Source: Puniceicoccaceae bacterium
Lineage (GTDB): Bacteria; Verrucomicrobiota; Verrucomicrobiia; Opitutales; JAFGAQ01
NCBI GenBank assembly: GCA_028285755.1
Contig: JANQOQ010000014.1
Span: 248,001-312,000, forward strand
DNA: 64,000 bases
Reading direction: 5' to 3'
The notes under the pieces are model-generated. The model was not told the origin of the DNA. It searched no databases and was given only the letters and a program-made list of their open reading frames with translations. A program made the translations under genes and the position numbers. This document shows positions 33,578 to 42,880 of this stretch, piece by piece. Positions within the stretch are counted from its first letter, which is position 1. Each line of letters starts with the position of its first letter.

Positions 33578-34906
33578 ATGGCAAAATCTTCGAAGATAAC
33601 TTTCTGCTCGTTTTGCGGTAAATCGCATAACGAAGTCAGGAAGATGATCGCTGGTCCTGCAGGGGTTTACATCTGTGATTCCTGCGTATCGGTATGTCAG
33701 ACGATTATTGATCGCGAACTGAAGGGTGCACCCGATGTCCCGCGTAATGCGTTTAAGTTATTGCGCCCGCAGGAAATCAAGTCGCACCTCGATCAAAACA
33801 TCGTTGGGCAGGAGCATGCCAAGAAGGTATTGTCTGTGGCTGTATATAATCACTACAAGCGCATGTCCTTCGAGCTGTTTGAGAAAAACAAGGAGCTCCA
33901 AAGCGATGTGACCGGTGATCTGGCGGATGTGGAAATCGAAAAAAGTAATATTTTGCTCGTGGGACCGACCGGTAGTGGTAAAACCTACCTGGCTCGTAAT
34001 CTTGCCAAGTTGCTGGATGTACCCTTTGCGATTGCGGATTCGACGACACTTACCGAAGCCGGTTATGTCGGTGATGATGTGGAAAACATTATCCTGCGTC
34101 TACTTCAGGCAGCGGACTACGATGCCAAGAAGGCGGAAACCGGTATCATCTACGTGGATGAGATCGATAAGATTGGTCGTAAAACCGAAAATGTATCGAT
34201 CACGCGTGATGTATCGGGTGAAGGTGTGCAGCAGGCTTTGCTTAAAATTTTAGAAGGCACCATTTGTAATGTTCCACCCCAGGGTGGCCGTAAGCATCCG
34301 AACCAGGAGTATATCCAGGTGGATACTTCAAACATTCTGTTTATCTGTGGGGGCGCATTTGTGGATTTGGATAAAATCATCCAGAATCGTCTTGGCTCCA
34401 AGCAGCTTGGCTTTATTCCTCAAAGTGAGGAAGTGGAAAACCCGGAGGATATGTCGATGCTCGAGGCGATTGAGCCCGAGGATTTGATTCGTTACGGCTT
34501 GATTCCTGAGTTTGTAGGGCGTCTGCCGGTGATATCCGTGCTCGAGGAGCTCACTCAGGATGATCTCGTTCACATCCTTACAAAGACCAAGAACTCCCTC
34601 ATCAAGCAATATACCAAGCTTATGCTGATGGAAGGGGTTCATCTGAAATTTACCAAGACTGCCATTTCTTCCATTGCTGAAAAAGCAATCAAGATGAAAA
34701 CCGGTGCGCGTGCACTGCGTGCGATTATGGAAACGATCATGTTGGATATTACCTACACCTTGCCGGAGCTCAAAAATGTGGAGAGCATCACGATTACCCA
34801 AGGTGTGGTAGAAGGTAAGTCCAAGGCAAATATCGTATACCGTAAGGAGGAGGAAACTCCCGCTCCTGAAGGGGAAGAACCTCAGGAAAACCGGGACGCC
34901 GCCTAG
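33578..34906 (+). CDS. clpX: ATP-dependent Clp protease unfoldase subunit ClpX
   Basis: 442 aa. ClpX recognises tagged substrates and threads them into ClpP. The N-terminal zinc-binding domain has the four Cys in [11 protein letters not shown] and CDSCV. Walker A is GPTGSGKT, Walker B is [10 protein letters not shown], and the pore and ClpP-contact region follows. The C-terminal small domain includes the [19 protein letters not shown] arginine motif. It is cotranscribed with clpP. Confidence 0.98.
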   Translation: MAKSSKITFCSFCGKSHNEVRKMIAGPAGVYICDSCVSVCQTIIDRELKGAPDVPRNAFKLLRPQEIKSHLDQNIVGQEHAKKVLSVAVYNHYKRMSFELFEKNKELQSDVTGDLADVEIEKSNILLVGPTGSGKTYLARNLAKLLDVPFAIADSTTLTEAGYVGDDVENIILRLLQAADYDAKKAETGIIYVDEIDKIGRKTENVSITRDVSGEGVQQALLKILEGTICNVPPQGGRKHPNQEYIQVDTSNILFICGGAFVDLDKIIQNRLGSKQLGFIPQSEEVENPEDMSMLEAIEPEDLIRYGLIPEFVGRLPVISVLEELTQDDLVHILTKTKNSLIKQYTKLMLMEGVHLKFTKTAISSIAEKAIKMKTGARALRAIMETIMLDITYTLPELKNVESITITQGVVEGKSKANIVYRKEEETPAPEGEEPQENRDAA

Positions 34907-34926
34907 AACGTTTTTGATTATACATT

Positions 34927-35637
34927 ATGATCATATATCCTGCGGTAGATATTAAGGATGGTAACTGCGTACGCCTGCTCCAGGGTAAAGCGGATCAGCA
35001 AACCATCTATTACGATTATCCGGTTGAGCCGGCACGCCAATTTAAAGAACAGGGGGCCGAATGGCTTCACGTAGTGGATCTCAATGGGGCTTTCACCGGA
35101 ATTCCCAGCAATCTGGATCTTGTAATGGACATTACCAAGCTAGGCCTGAAGGTGCAAATGGGGGGTGGCCTGCGCGACTTGGACACGGTACGCAAGGTCC
35201 TCGATAACGGGGTAAGCCGTGCGGTTGTGGGCACGCGTGCTTGCACAGATCTCACCTTTGCAGAGCAGCTTGCCAACGAATTTGGGGATCGGGTTGCAGT
35301 CGGGATCGATGGCAATAATGGAAAGGTTTCGATCAAGGGGTGGACTGAGAATACGGATACCGGTGTACTCGATCTCGCCAAAAAGCTCGAGCAGTTGGGT
35401 ATACAAACCCTTATCCATACTGATATTGCTACGGACGGTATGCTCCAAGGACCCAATTATGCCGCGCAGGAAGCATTGCTTAGTGCGGTCTCGATCAATG
35501 TAATTGCTTCCGGTGGGGTGAGCCAAAAGTTGGATGTTGTAGAGCTAAAGAAGCTTGCGGAAAAATACCCGAATATGGGTGGAATCATCATCGGTAAGGC
35601 CCTTTACGAGGGGAAGTTTTCACTGGCTGATCTTTAA
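34927..35637 (+). CDS. hisA: HisA-type phosphoribosylformimino isomerase
   Basis: 236 aa. It catalyses the fourth step of histidine biosynthesis, an Amadori rearrangement that opens the ProFAR ring. The N-terminal PAVDIKDGNCVRLLQGK carries the catalytic Asp, with VQMGGGLRDLDTVRKVLDNG, VAVGIDGNNGKVSIKGW and the second Asp in IHTDIATDGMLQGPN. It lies 20 bp after clpX and away from other his genes, so it is an orphan copy in this window. Confidence 0.95.
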   Translation: MIIYPAVDIKDGNCVRLLQGKADQQTIYYDYPVEPARQFKEQGAEWLHVVDLNGAFTGIPSNLDLVMDITKLGLKVQMGGGLRDLDTVRKVLDNGVSRAVVGTRACTDLTFAEQLANEFGDRVAVGIDGNNGKVSIKGWTENTDTGVLDLAKKLEQLGIQTLIHTDIATDGMLQGPNYAAQEALLSAVSINVIASGGVSQKLDVVELKKLAEKYPNMGGIIIGKALYEGKFSLADL

Positions 35638-35678
35638 TTCCGGTTGAAACGCACCCGAATTATCTCCATTGCTAAGTG

Positions 35679-36725
35679 ATGTTTATTGAGAACTGGATTT
35701 CGGGGGTTGCCGAGGGGCTTCCGCTTATTGCGCTTTTGGGGATCATTATCGTTTCCATATTGATTTTGGCCCAGGGAGCGGAATGGGTTGTGGAAGAGGC
35801 AGTATCGCTTTCCGCGAAGCTGGGAATCCCCCAGGTGGTCGTCGGTGCAACGATCGTTAGCCTGGGGACAACTTTGCCAGAGGCGGCGGTATCTGTACTT
35901 GCCGCTATCCAGGGAAATCCGGAGATCGCACTCGGTAACGCGGTAGGTTCAATCATTGCAGATACGGGCCTCATTTTAGGCATAGCGACCTTAATGGCAC
36001 CGCTGCCGATCAACCGCAAGATCGTCAATAAACAGGGTTGGATTCAGGTCGCATCCGGGTTGTTACTCATCGCCTTTTGTATTCCTTTCGGCAATATTGG
36101 CAGCGTTTTCTCTGAGGGGGGACGTCTCCAGCAGTGGCATGGTTTTGTGCTGGTGGGACTGTTGGTTGTGTATTTGCTCTATTCGGTTTTCTCCACTCGC
36201 CAAACCTCGAAGGCTGAAAAGCTGACGGATGCGGACACGCTACCCCATGCGAAATCTTCCTGGCTATCACTGCTGAAGCTCATTGCAGGCATTTTCCTGA
36301 TTTTGATCGCTGCACAAATTTTGATTCCCACAGTAGAAACCTCAGCAATCCGCATTGGAGTGCCGGAGAGTATTGTGGCGGCTACACTGGTAGCTCTAGG
36401 GACTTCGCTGCCCGAATTGGTGACAGCAATCACCTCGGTTCGCAAGGGACATGGTGAAATCGCTTTGGGTAATGTGATCGGTGCGGATATCCTAAACGTG
36501 CTGTTTGTCGCTGGACTTTCGGCTGCAGTCACTCCCGTTGGTCTGGAAGCAGGTGGGCACTTCTTTGCGATTCTATTTCCGGTCATGCTCGGTCTGTTTT
36601 TTATCTTTCGGATGGGCATCTGGCTGGGAGGTGAATTTCTTCCACGCTGGGCGGGCTTACTCTTGCTTTTAGGCTACATAGCAGTCATTATAGGGGGATA
36701 TTTCGGCGGTTATTCCGCGAAGTAA
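35679..36725 (+). CDS. Calcium/sodium antiporter (CaCA/YrbG family)
   Basis: 348 aa from the ATG at 35679; an in-frame GTG at 35676 is also possible. It is built of two homologous halves with about ten membrane helices. Alpha-1 has GATIVSLGTTLPEAAVSVLAA with ALGNAVGSIIADTGL. Alpha-2 has AATLVALGTSLPELVTAITS with ALGNVIGADILNVLFVA. The GTT/S-LPE and ALGN motifs form the cation sites of Ca2+/Na+ or K+-dependent exchangers. A charged loop (KAEKLTDADTLPHAK) separates the halves. Confidence 0.93.
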   Translation: MFIENWISGVAEGLPLIALLGIIIVSILILAQGAEWVVEEAVSLSAKLGIPQVVVGATIVSLGTTLPEAAVSVLAAIQGNPEIALGNAVGSIIADTGLILGIATLMAPLPINRKIVNKQGWIQVASGLLLIAFCIPFGNIGSVFSEGGRLQQWHGFVLVGLLVVYLLYSVFSTRQTSKAEKLTDADTLPHAKSSWLSLLKLIAGIFLILIAAQILIPTVETSAIRIGVPESIVAATLVALGTSLPELVTAITSVRKGHGEIALGNVIGADILNVLFVAGLSAAVTPVGLEAGGHFFAILFPVMLGLFFIFRMGIWLGGEFLPRWAGLLLLLGYIAVIIGGYFGGYSAK

Positions 36726-36740
36726 CCCAATACTCTATCT

Positions 36741-37499
36741 ATGGAAGGAAAAATTGCCCTCATCACCGGAGCGACCTCCGGTATCGGTGCTGCAACGGCA
36801 CATCTTTTTGCAAAAAACGGATGGAACATAATCGGCACGGGCCGTCGGGAAGGCCGTTTGCTATCACTAAGGGATAAACTGGAGACTGCTCACGGGATTC
36901 AAGTGTATCCACTGTCTTTTGACATTACGGAGAGTGAGGCTACTGAGGCTGCACTCAACAGCCTGCCTGAAGAATGGCGTGCGGTGGATCTGCTGTTCAA
37001 CAATGCGGGTGGTGCGCATGGCCTGGATGAATTTGCAGATGCGTCGCTCGCAGATATGCAGGCGATGATTGATACTAATCTGAACGGCCTCATTTACGTG
37101 ACTAAGGTCGTCGTGGATTGGATGATCATCCGTAAGGCCGGTCAGATCATCAACGTCAGCTCAATGGCGGGTAAGCATAATTATGCGAAAGGCCATGTTT
37201 ATTGCGCAGTCAAGCACGCGGTCTCTGCGTTGACTGAAGGCATGCGTCTGGACCTTCTGCAACATGGTATCAAGGTATCGAGCCTTTGTCCGGGATTGAC
37301 CGAGACGGAATTTTCAGTCGTGCGTTTTAAAGGAGATGAAGCCGCTGCCAAAAAAGTCTACGATGGGGTTGCCAACCTCACTCCCGAAGACATTGCGGAG
37401 GCGGCTTACTTTATGGCCAGCCGCCCGGATAATGTGAATATCGCGGACATGCTGGTCTATGCGAAAGCCCAGGCCGGGCCTACGATCTATCGGGGGTAA
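36741..37499 (+). CDS. Short-chain dehydrogenase/reductase (SDR)
   Basis: 252 aa, a typical SDR. The NAD(P)-binding motif is GATSGIGAATA in the first strand-helix; GTGRREGRL suggests an Arg-type NADP pocket. The NNAG motif is in LLFNNAGGAHG. The catalytic triad is Ser in INVSSMAG plus Y-x3-K in VYCAVKH. It resembles the YdfG/serine 3-dehydrogenase-type oxidoreductases, but the substrate is unknown. It begins 15 bp after the antiporter and could be cotranscribed. Confidence 0.93.
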   Translation: MEGKIALITGATSGIGAATAHLFAKNGWNIIGTGRREGRLLSLRDKLETAHGIQVYPLSFDITESEATEAALNSLPEEWRAVDLLFNNAGGAHGLDEFADASLADMQAMIDTNLNGLIYVTKVVVDWMIIRKAGQIINVSSMAGKHNYAKGHVYCAVKHAVSALTEGMRLDLLQHGIKVSSLCPGLTETEFSVVRFKGDEAAAKKVYDGVANLTPEDIAEAAYFMASRPDNVNIADMLVYAKAQAGPTIYRG

Positions 37500-37510
37500 A
37501 TAAAATACCC

Positions 37511-39613
37511 CTACCAACCTACGGTTACTGAAGTATAATAACTTCTTGGGCGGGCAGGCCCATAGAAGTAGGTGACATCACGGTCTTCACCGTTATCCTG
37601 AAGATCCTTTTGGCGTTCATCGAAAAGGTTGTCCACCCCGATCGATAGCCGCAGGTTACTCCCGTTGCCGAGCACATTTTCCCAAGTCTTGCTAACACCC
37701 AGGTTAACCTCCCAAAAATTAGGTGTGCGCCGCCAGATGTCCGCGTCCTCACCGGTTGCCAGCATTTCGCCTGTGTAATTCAGGAGAAAAAATGCGTCAA
37801 ATAGCTCAGGATTGTCATAGCTCAGTCCAAGCAGGGCAGTCCATTCAGGCCGCTCAAGGTATTCATCGGTAGTAAGTCCGGTAACCCGTTCGATGGCTTC
37901 GTCAAATCGTGCCCGAATGTAGGTTAAGCCTGCCTGGGCATGAAGATGCTTAGCCACCTGCCAGTCGAGAGAGTTCTCCCAGACAAACACTTCCGAGTCC
38001 GGTCCGTTGATGCGCAACCAGTTGAGTTCGTCGCTGTCATCAATTTCAAATGTACCTTCGAGTGCCGTAAAGTGTACCTGGGAGTGGAGCAGGAGCTGCT
38101 CTTTAAGCGGTTCTGGATGCCATTCAGCACCGAGGCTGAAGGTCGCAGAACGTTCTTCTTCAAGATCAGGTGAGTTGATTAAGGTTATCGCGCCTCCTTG
38201 GTTAGTGCCGATGTGTTGATCTTCATTAAAGGGACCAGGCGCATTGAAACCCGTTGCATATGAAGCACGTAGTGAAAAATGATCGTTCACTTCCCAGCGC
38301 GCAGCGATTCGGGGAGAAATGATCGAATCATCAATATTGCTGTGATCATCCAAGCGGATGCCAGGCACAAATTCCAATTGAGAGTTTATTTGCCACTGGT
38401 CCTGCAGAAAAATACCCGTATTGCGGGCACTTCCAAAAGTGGTAGCTTTTGTAGGATCATTGGGGGAAGCTTCAGTCAACTCTTCGTCACGGTGCTGCGC
38501 GCCTATTGAAAAAAGGTGATCTTCCCAGCCATAGTTCACTTGAGCGTCGAAAAACCACACAGTGTTTTCAGTCAACCCCACCACACGCCGACCAACGCTG
38601 TCAACAAGGGCTGAATTCGCTTCAAGCCAGGCCGCATCAGGGTCACCACTGAAGCCAGCTTCCTCCCATGCCGTGACTTCGGCAGCTCCGCGTGCCCCGT
38701 AAAAGCTGTCGCGTGTGATGTCTATATATGACATGCGCAGCGCGTAATCCAAAGAGCCGTTTATACGTTGAGACCATGTGAGATTGGTGAGATCGATGAC
38801 GTGTGAAAGCGCCTCTGTGACGCGACTCTGCTCAAAAGGGAGATTCAATTGATCTCCACCCCGGTGGCTTTGATCGATACGCTGGTAGGAACTGCGGAGG
38901 ATGCCATCATTGGGTGCAAAATACCAGAACTGCGCACCCAATATTGTATTCTCAAATTCAGGGATTTCGCTAAATCCATCTGTCGTCAGGTCAATGCCAT
39001 CACGATCTTCCCGATAAGCATAGCCGGTAATGGCAAAGTTTCCATCTGGGTCCACATAATCACCCCGAAGTGAGGCCTCAGTACTAGTGCCTTCGTCAGC
39101 GATTCTTTCTGCTATCAAACGGGTTTCGATTTTGGTTTCTATAGGTTCGCTGGTGATGAGGTTAACAACGCCTGCCATCGCCTCGGGTCCGTAGAGCACA
39201 GAACTACCACCCTTTACGACCTCGATACGGTCAATGAAGATCGCAGGGAAAAGGTCTGCCCCATAAATACGGGCCACCCCGGAATAAAGCGGAGCTCCAT
39301 CGAAAAGCATTGAAGTGTAATCCGTACTTAAACCTAAAAGCTGGATCTGATTGAGACCGCAGTTTTGGCAATCTGCTTCAAAGCGTGCTGCAGGGACCAG
39401 CGTGAGTGCCTCCCGGATCGAGGTAAAATGAAAAGTCTCGATCTCATCCCGGGTATACAACTCGGTCTTGACCGGTGCTTCGGTCACCAGGCGCTCCGTT
39501 CGGGTTCCGGTGACGACAAATTGCTCCAGTTCTTGAATCGATTGATTGGCAGATGCGAATCCAGCAACGCCAATAGCTAGGAATAAGAGGAAATAGCGGT
39601 TAAAATATAACAT
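37511..39613 (-). CDS. TonB-dependent outer-membrane receptor
   Basis: 700 aa from the ATG at 39613 (12 extra residues in frame upstream). The signal peptide is FLLFLAIGVAGFASA. Next comes the TonB box (EQFVVTGTRTERL), then a plug domain (residues about 30-155: SIREALTLVPAARFEADCQNCGLNQIQLLG, then VEVVKGGSSVLYGPEAMAGVVNL) with a C-x-x-C pair, then the 22-strand barrel ending in TVGW. Such receptors take up iron-siderophore, cobalamin or oligosaccharide ligands; the ligand cannot be read here. A Fur-box-like palindrome lies just upstream (39624-39640). It is convergent with the SDR gene. Confidence 0.92.
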   Translation of the reverse strand: MLYFNRYFLLFLAIGVAGFASANQSIQELEQFVVTGTRTERLVTEAPVKTELYTRDEIETFHFTSIREALTLVPAARFEADCQNCGLNQIQLLGLSTDYTSMLFDGAPLYSGVARIYGADLFPAIFIDRIEVVKGGSSVLYGPEAMAGVVNLITSEPIETKIETRLIAERIADEGTSTEASLRGDYVDPDGNFAITGYAYREDRDGIDLTTDGFSEIPEFENTILGAQFWYFAPNDGILRSSYQRIDQSHRGGDQLNLPFEQSRVTEALSHVIDLTNLTWSQRINGSLDYALRMSYIDITRDSFYGARGAAEVTAWEEAGFSGDPDAAWLEANSALVDSVGRRVVGLTENTVWFFDAQVNYGWEDHLFSIGAQHRDEELTEASPNDPTKATTFGSARNTGIFLQDQWQINSQLEFVPGIRLDDHSNIDDSIISPRIAARWEVNDHFSLRASYATGFNAPGPFNEDQHIGTNQGGAITLINSPDLEEERSATFSLGAEWHPEPLKEQLLLHSQVHFTALEGTFEIDDSDELNWLRINGPDSEVFVWENSLDWQVAKHLHAQAGLTYIRARFDEAIERVTGLTTDEYLERPEWTALLGLSYDNPELFDAFFLLNYTGEMLATGEDADIWRRTPNFWEVNLGVSKTWENVLGNGSNLRLSIGVDNLFDERQKDLQDNGEDRDVTYFYGPARPRSYYTSVTVGW

Positions 39614-39623
39614 ATAAGAAAGA

Positions 39624-39640
39624 TTGAGACTCAGTTTCAA
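39624..39640. promoter_or_regulatory. Fur-box-like palindrome at TonB receptor
   Basis: TTGAGACT-C-AGTTTCAA, near-perfect symmetry, starting 11 bases upstream of the start codon. It shares 13 of 17 positions with the perfect TTGAGAATAATTCTCAA at 60949-60965. Suggests iron-dependent repression by a Fur-type regulator (inference). Confidence 0.45.
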
Positions 39641-39802
39641 TAAAGTCAATAAGTAATCTTACCCGATTTATCCTATAAATTTTGCTGTTTGTATCGTTAA
39701 GACAGTCTAATTTTAGCCTGGAATCTAATGTCCTAAACACATACATCCGACTCCACGCCAAAGAACCAGCGTGGCATACGATTTATCGGAAGTAGTTTCC
39801 AG

Positions 39803-41797
39803 CTAATTACTGCTCAGCGGATATGCAAAGAATGCAACTCCTTCAAAATTGTAGATATGGGATAGGTTCTGGATGATATTATCCCGCTCGGCTTCAACCA
39901 CAGTAAGAAAGTGGTTACCGACCACCGTATTAAAGAAGCGATACACAGGAATGGTTCCGGGAACATTGGTGGGTTGTGCAAAAAAGCCAACACCTTCGAG
40001 CACGTACGTATCGGCTAGATTATCCAGTAGAAAATCTCTTTCGCCAATACTGATGGTGTAGAAATGGATGCCATTGACCGTGTTGAAGAAGCGATATACC
40101 GGAGAGGATCCAAAATCGTTGCCGGCCAGTACCCGAAAGGGCACACCTTCCTCGACCCATACACTGCTCAGGCCCGGATCGTTGAGCACATTTTCACGCT
40201 CGGCAGCATTGGCAGTAAAGAAGTGAGCTCCGTTACTGGTATTAAAAAAACGATATACAGAAGCCGTGTTTGTAAGAAATGAGTCGAGCGCCATACGCAC
40301 AGCACGATCAACATTCAAGCGCCCATGACCGTAATAAATATCAAAACCAGGAGTGTCCAGGGAACCCCCCACCTGATCGTCCGCACTTTGTCTGAGCATC
40401 GACTCTATCGAAGTCTGATTGAGATTGGGGTTGATCGATAACATCAACGCGGCGGTTGCAGCAACGAGAGGCGTAGAAAACGAGGTGCCGGACACCGTCG
40501 AGATCCCCCCAGTCTGATTGGTAGTGACGATATCTTCACCGGGAGCCACCAGGTCGATCTGAGTACCAAAATTACTGAAAAAGGTGACAAAATCATTTAT
40601 GTTTGTTGCTCCCACTGCGATTGTCTGCGTAAGCCTTCCGGGATACTCCACGAGGCTGTTGTCATTACCCGTGCTCGTTACAAATACTACACCATTGGCA
40701 ATTGCACGGTTGACCGCACTTTCCATGGTAAAACTGTAACCCGGGCCTCCTCCGGAATAATTGAGCACGCGGACTCCGCTGACTGTTCCGAAATCGGTGG
40801 CGGCTGCGACATCCGTTACAAAGCCAACTCCCTCTTCATTAAAGATTTTGAGCGGCATAATGCGGCAATTCCAGTCAACCCCTGTTCCGTGGACCCCATT
40901 GTTGGCATTGGCCGCAATAACCGCCGTCACCCAGGTGCCGTGACCGTCATCATCCGCAGGATCAAAATCATTGTTAACAAAATCGTATCCCCCTACCAGG
41001 CGACCCGCAAATTCAGGCAAAAATGCATTGATCCCCGAGTCCAGGACGCCGACCAGGATAGAGGTAGTTCCTTGTGTGATATTCCATGCGGCCTCTGAGC
41101 TTATGATCCCATGATGCCATTGCGACCCGTATCTAGGGTCCGTCGGCATGGCTGAATTCACCTGTATGCCATCGAGCTCGACTACTGCTTCACCAATCAG
41201 GATTGCCTTGGTTCTATTATACCACTGATCGATATCTGCAGGAGTATCCGCATTTATATCCAGGAAATAAAATTCGGAAAAAGCATAAGGTTTATACAAT
41301 CCCAGCTTTGCGATGGAATCCTCGCTGACACCGGACTGAATGTCTCGGGCGGCAATGACTAAACGCTCTGCACTGTAGGCGTAATAACCGGTCGTATTTT
41401 CACCTTCGATCTCCTCGATAAACAAAATTTTGCCCAGATTGGAGGCGGTTTCGACGAGTGATCTGCGCCAGACAGCCTCGTCACTTACGGGGCGGGTATC
41501 TTGACTGATGAGTTGGGTCGGCAGTAGTTTTTGTAGTAATAGCGGAGGGTTGGAGAGAAGATCATGCGGGGCAGGCGGAGTCGATGCTGTGCGGATAGCG
41601 TGAGCTCTATTTTTTTGATTCTGAGTGCTCTTTAGAGTCGCTTGTGAAATCGCTTCGTTCTTGGATTGTGTGGCGATTGAGGATTCTGAAGCCCTGCCAA
41701 TGGATTGAGGATTGGGCTGATTGAGCAAATAAAAAGCGGAAGCTACGAGGATGAGTATAGCGAGGAAGGTTAATTTAAGCACTTTGGCAAATTGCAT
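39803..41797 (-). CDS. Exported subtilisin-like protease with C-terminal repeats
   Basis: 664 aa. An N-terminal hydrophobic segment (LTFLAILILVASAFYLL) exports or anchors it. A pro-region fills residues about 40-230. The S8 peptidase core has D253 (VGVLDSGINA), H286 (DDDGHGTWVT), oxyanion Asn378 and S439 (SGTSFSTPL), all intact. The last about 150 residues are three copies of a 45-50-residue repeat beginning YRFFNTxxGxHFxT and ending in a xGVxFxA pattern (residues about 518-664). Repeats of this style (DUF5648-like) are seen on secreted hydrolases and may bind the surface or substrate. Confidence 0.92.
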   Translation of the reverse strand: MQFAKVLKLTFLAILILVASAFYLLNQPNPQSIGRASESSIATQSKNEAISQATLKSTQNQKNRAHAIRTASTPPAPHDLLSNPPLLLQKLLPTQLISQDTRPVSDEAVWRRSLVETASNLGKILFIEEIEGENTTGYYAYSAERLVIAARDIQSGVSEDSIAKLGLYKPYAFSEFYFLDINADTPADIDQWYNRTKAILIGEAVVELDGIQVNSAMPTDPRYGSQWHHGIISSEAAWNITQGTTSILVGVLDSGINAFLPEFAGRLVGGYDFVNNDFDPADDDGHGTWVTAVIAANANNGVHGTGVDWNCRIMPLKIFNEEGVGFVTDVAAATDFGTVSGVRVLNYSGGGPGYSFTMESAVNRAIANGVVFVTSTGNDNSLVEYPGRLTQTIAVGATNINDFVTFFSNFGTQIDLVAPGEDIVTTNQTGGISTVSGTSFSTPLVAATAALMLSINPNLNQTSIESMLRQSADDQVGGSLDTPGFDIYYGHGRLNVDRAVRMALDSFLTNTASVYRFFNTSNGAHFFTANAAERENVLNDPGLSSVWVEEGVPFRVLAGNDFGSSPVYRFFNTVNGIHFYTISIGERDFLLDNLADTYVLEGVGFFAQPTNVPGTIPVYRFFNTVVGNHFLTVVEAERDNIIQNLSHIYNFEGVAFFAYPLSSN

Positions 41798-41903
41798 GGT
41801 ATTTGGTTTATTGGAAAAGATTTAACCTATTTATACATCACATCTAGGTGAATAGTTTCAGTTATTCAACCCTCCAGCTGTAAAGATTCTGCTAATATTA
41901 AAG

Positions 41904-41952
41904 CTACCCCAAATAGACCCGCTCCACGCGGTTGCCGAGTGAGCAGATGACT
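41904..41952 (-). pseudogene. Displaced 3' end of an alr copy, beside relE
   Basis: The minus strand reads V-I-C-S-L-G-N-R-V-E-R-V-Y-L-G and a stop at 41904-41906. The intact alr gene 1 kb to the right ends V-I-C-S-L-G-N-R-V-E-R-V-Y-L-R and stop. The first 33 bases (41920-41952) are identical to 42897-42929; past that the differences are mostly synonymous. The fragment begins one base after the relE stop. It marks the left end of an insertion whose right end is alr itself. Confidence 0.8.
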
Positions 41953-41953
41953 A

Positions 41954-42244
41954 CTATTTGCGTTTCCGTCGCTTTGCGATTTTATAAACGCTCAGGTTAT
42001 CGCGCTTGCCGACCGCGATCACGTAGATTGTGATCGTTTTTTCTTCAACTTCATAGACGAGCCGGTAACCAGCGTCCCGTAGTTTGATTTTATAATGGTT
42101 GGGAAAGCCACTGAGTCGATCGCCGGGGACAATGGGATTCTCGAGGCGTTCGGCCAGTTTCTTTTTAAATTGCTCACGCACCGTAGCACCGAGCTTTTCC
42201 CATTCTTTGAGTGCCGAAGGGAGAAATTTGAGCTTATAGCTCAT
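41954..42244 (-). CDS. RelE/ParE-family toxin
   Basis: 96 aa. The pattern SYKLKFLPSALKEWEKLGATVREQFKKKLAERLENP, then GYRLVYEVEEKTITIYVIAVGKRDNLSVY, is that of RelE-type toxins, which cut mRNA on the ribosome. The basic residues and Arg/Tyr of the active-site area are present (DAGYRLVY, GKRDN). It overlaps its antitoxin gene by 11 bp and comes second, the usual order. The module lies in a cassette flanked by two alr 3' ends. Confidence 0.92.
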   Translation of the reverse strand: MSYKLKFLPSALKEWEKLGATVREQFKKKLAERLENPIVPGDRLSGFPNHYKIKLRDAGYRLVYEVEEKTITIYVIAVGKRDNLSVYKIAKRRKRK

Positions 42245-42485
42245 TCAGAGAGACTTCTACGGCTTGATCCTTTTCAGATTTGCGGGCTTCCACGAGTTTG
42301 CCCAGCTCCAGATCTTCAAGTCTTTCCAGGAGTTGCTCATAAGTCTCCGCAGGCACCAGATAAGCCGAGGGCTTATTATGATTCAGTACAGCGATAGCCT
42401 CCCCATCCGACTCCTGCAGAAGCTTCGTCGGGTTCTTCTTCAAATCCGATACACTGACTGAATAAGAGCTAAATATAGTATTCAT
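42234..42485 (-). CDS. Phd/YefM-family antitoxin
   Basis: 83 aa. The N-terminal half (SVSVSDLKKNPTKLLQESDGEAIAVLNHNKPSAYLVPAETYEQLLE) is the Phd/YefM DNA-binding fold, and the C-terminal tail is acidic and toxin-binding. It pairs with the RelE toxin that starts within its 3' end. The palindrome 42487-42510 begins two bases before the start codon and probably mediates autorepression. Confidence 0.92.
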   Translation of the reverse strand: MNTIFSSYSVSVSDLKKNPTKLLQESDGEAIAVLNHNKPSAYLVPAETYEQLLERLEDLELGKLVEARKSEKDQAVEVSLNEL

Positions 42486-42486
42486 T

Positions 42487-42510
42487 TTAGTATAAAATTA
42501 AATACTAAAT
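42487..42510. promoter_or_regulatory. Operator-like inverted repeat of the TA operon
   Basis: TTTAGTAT-AAAATTAA-ATACTAAA, perfect 8-bp arms, directly upstream of the antitoxin start. Phd/YefM antitoxins bind such sites alone and with the toxin to repress their operon. Confidence 0.65.
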
Positions 42511-42543
42511 AATTTTCAGTCAATGATAATGATTGTAGCATAC

Positions 42544-42870
42544 TTAATCACTTTCCCACATGTTATCAAAGTTTCCTTCTTCGGTTCCTGTTGTGCATGC
42601 TATTATAAAATGTGCGAAACCACTCTTTTTGCCTTCTTCACACATGACAGACAATTCATCCTTTTTGTAATTCTTAGGGTCAGCAACAGTTTGAACCTTA
42701 TCACCAATTACCTCGAAATCCATAAGAGTTGAGAATTGATAAGCTTTATTTGCGGCCTCATTTTCGTTAGTAGCATACACCCAGAGTTTATGATAGGCAA
42801 GTTGTATATCCCAGTATAGTGGATGTTCAGGTTTTGGTCTGACTCTTATAGTAACTTCGTAAAAATTCAT
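42544..42870 (-). CDS. Hypothetical protein in the alr-end cassette
   Basis: 108 aa. Not recognised. It starts MNFYEVTIRVRPKPEHPLYWD and has two aromatic-rich strands and an alpha-helix (ENEAANKAYQF). No signal peptide or membrane segment. It is transcribed with alr and the TA genes on the minus strand. Its start lies 10 bp from the alr stop, so it may be expressed as the next gene of the parE-parC-alr operon. Confidence 0.55.
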   Translation of the reverse strand: MNFYEVTIRVRPKPEHPLYWDIQLAYHKLWVYATNENEAANKAYQFSTLMDFEVIGDKVQTVADPKNYKKDELSVMCEEGKKSGFAHFIIACTTGTEEGNFDNMWESD

Positions 42871-42880
42871 TATTGTTTAT

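Noticed and set aside
37493-37511. GGGGTA/TACCCC hairpin between the SDR gene and the TonB receptor gene
   Set aside because: Only six base pairs and no T-run on either side; too weak to call a terminator.
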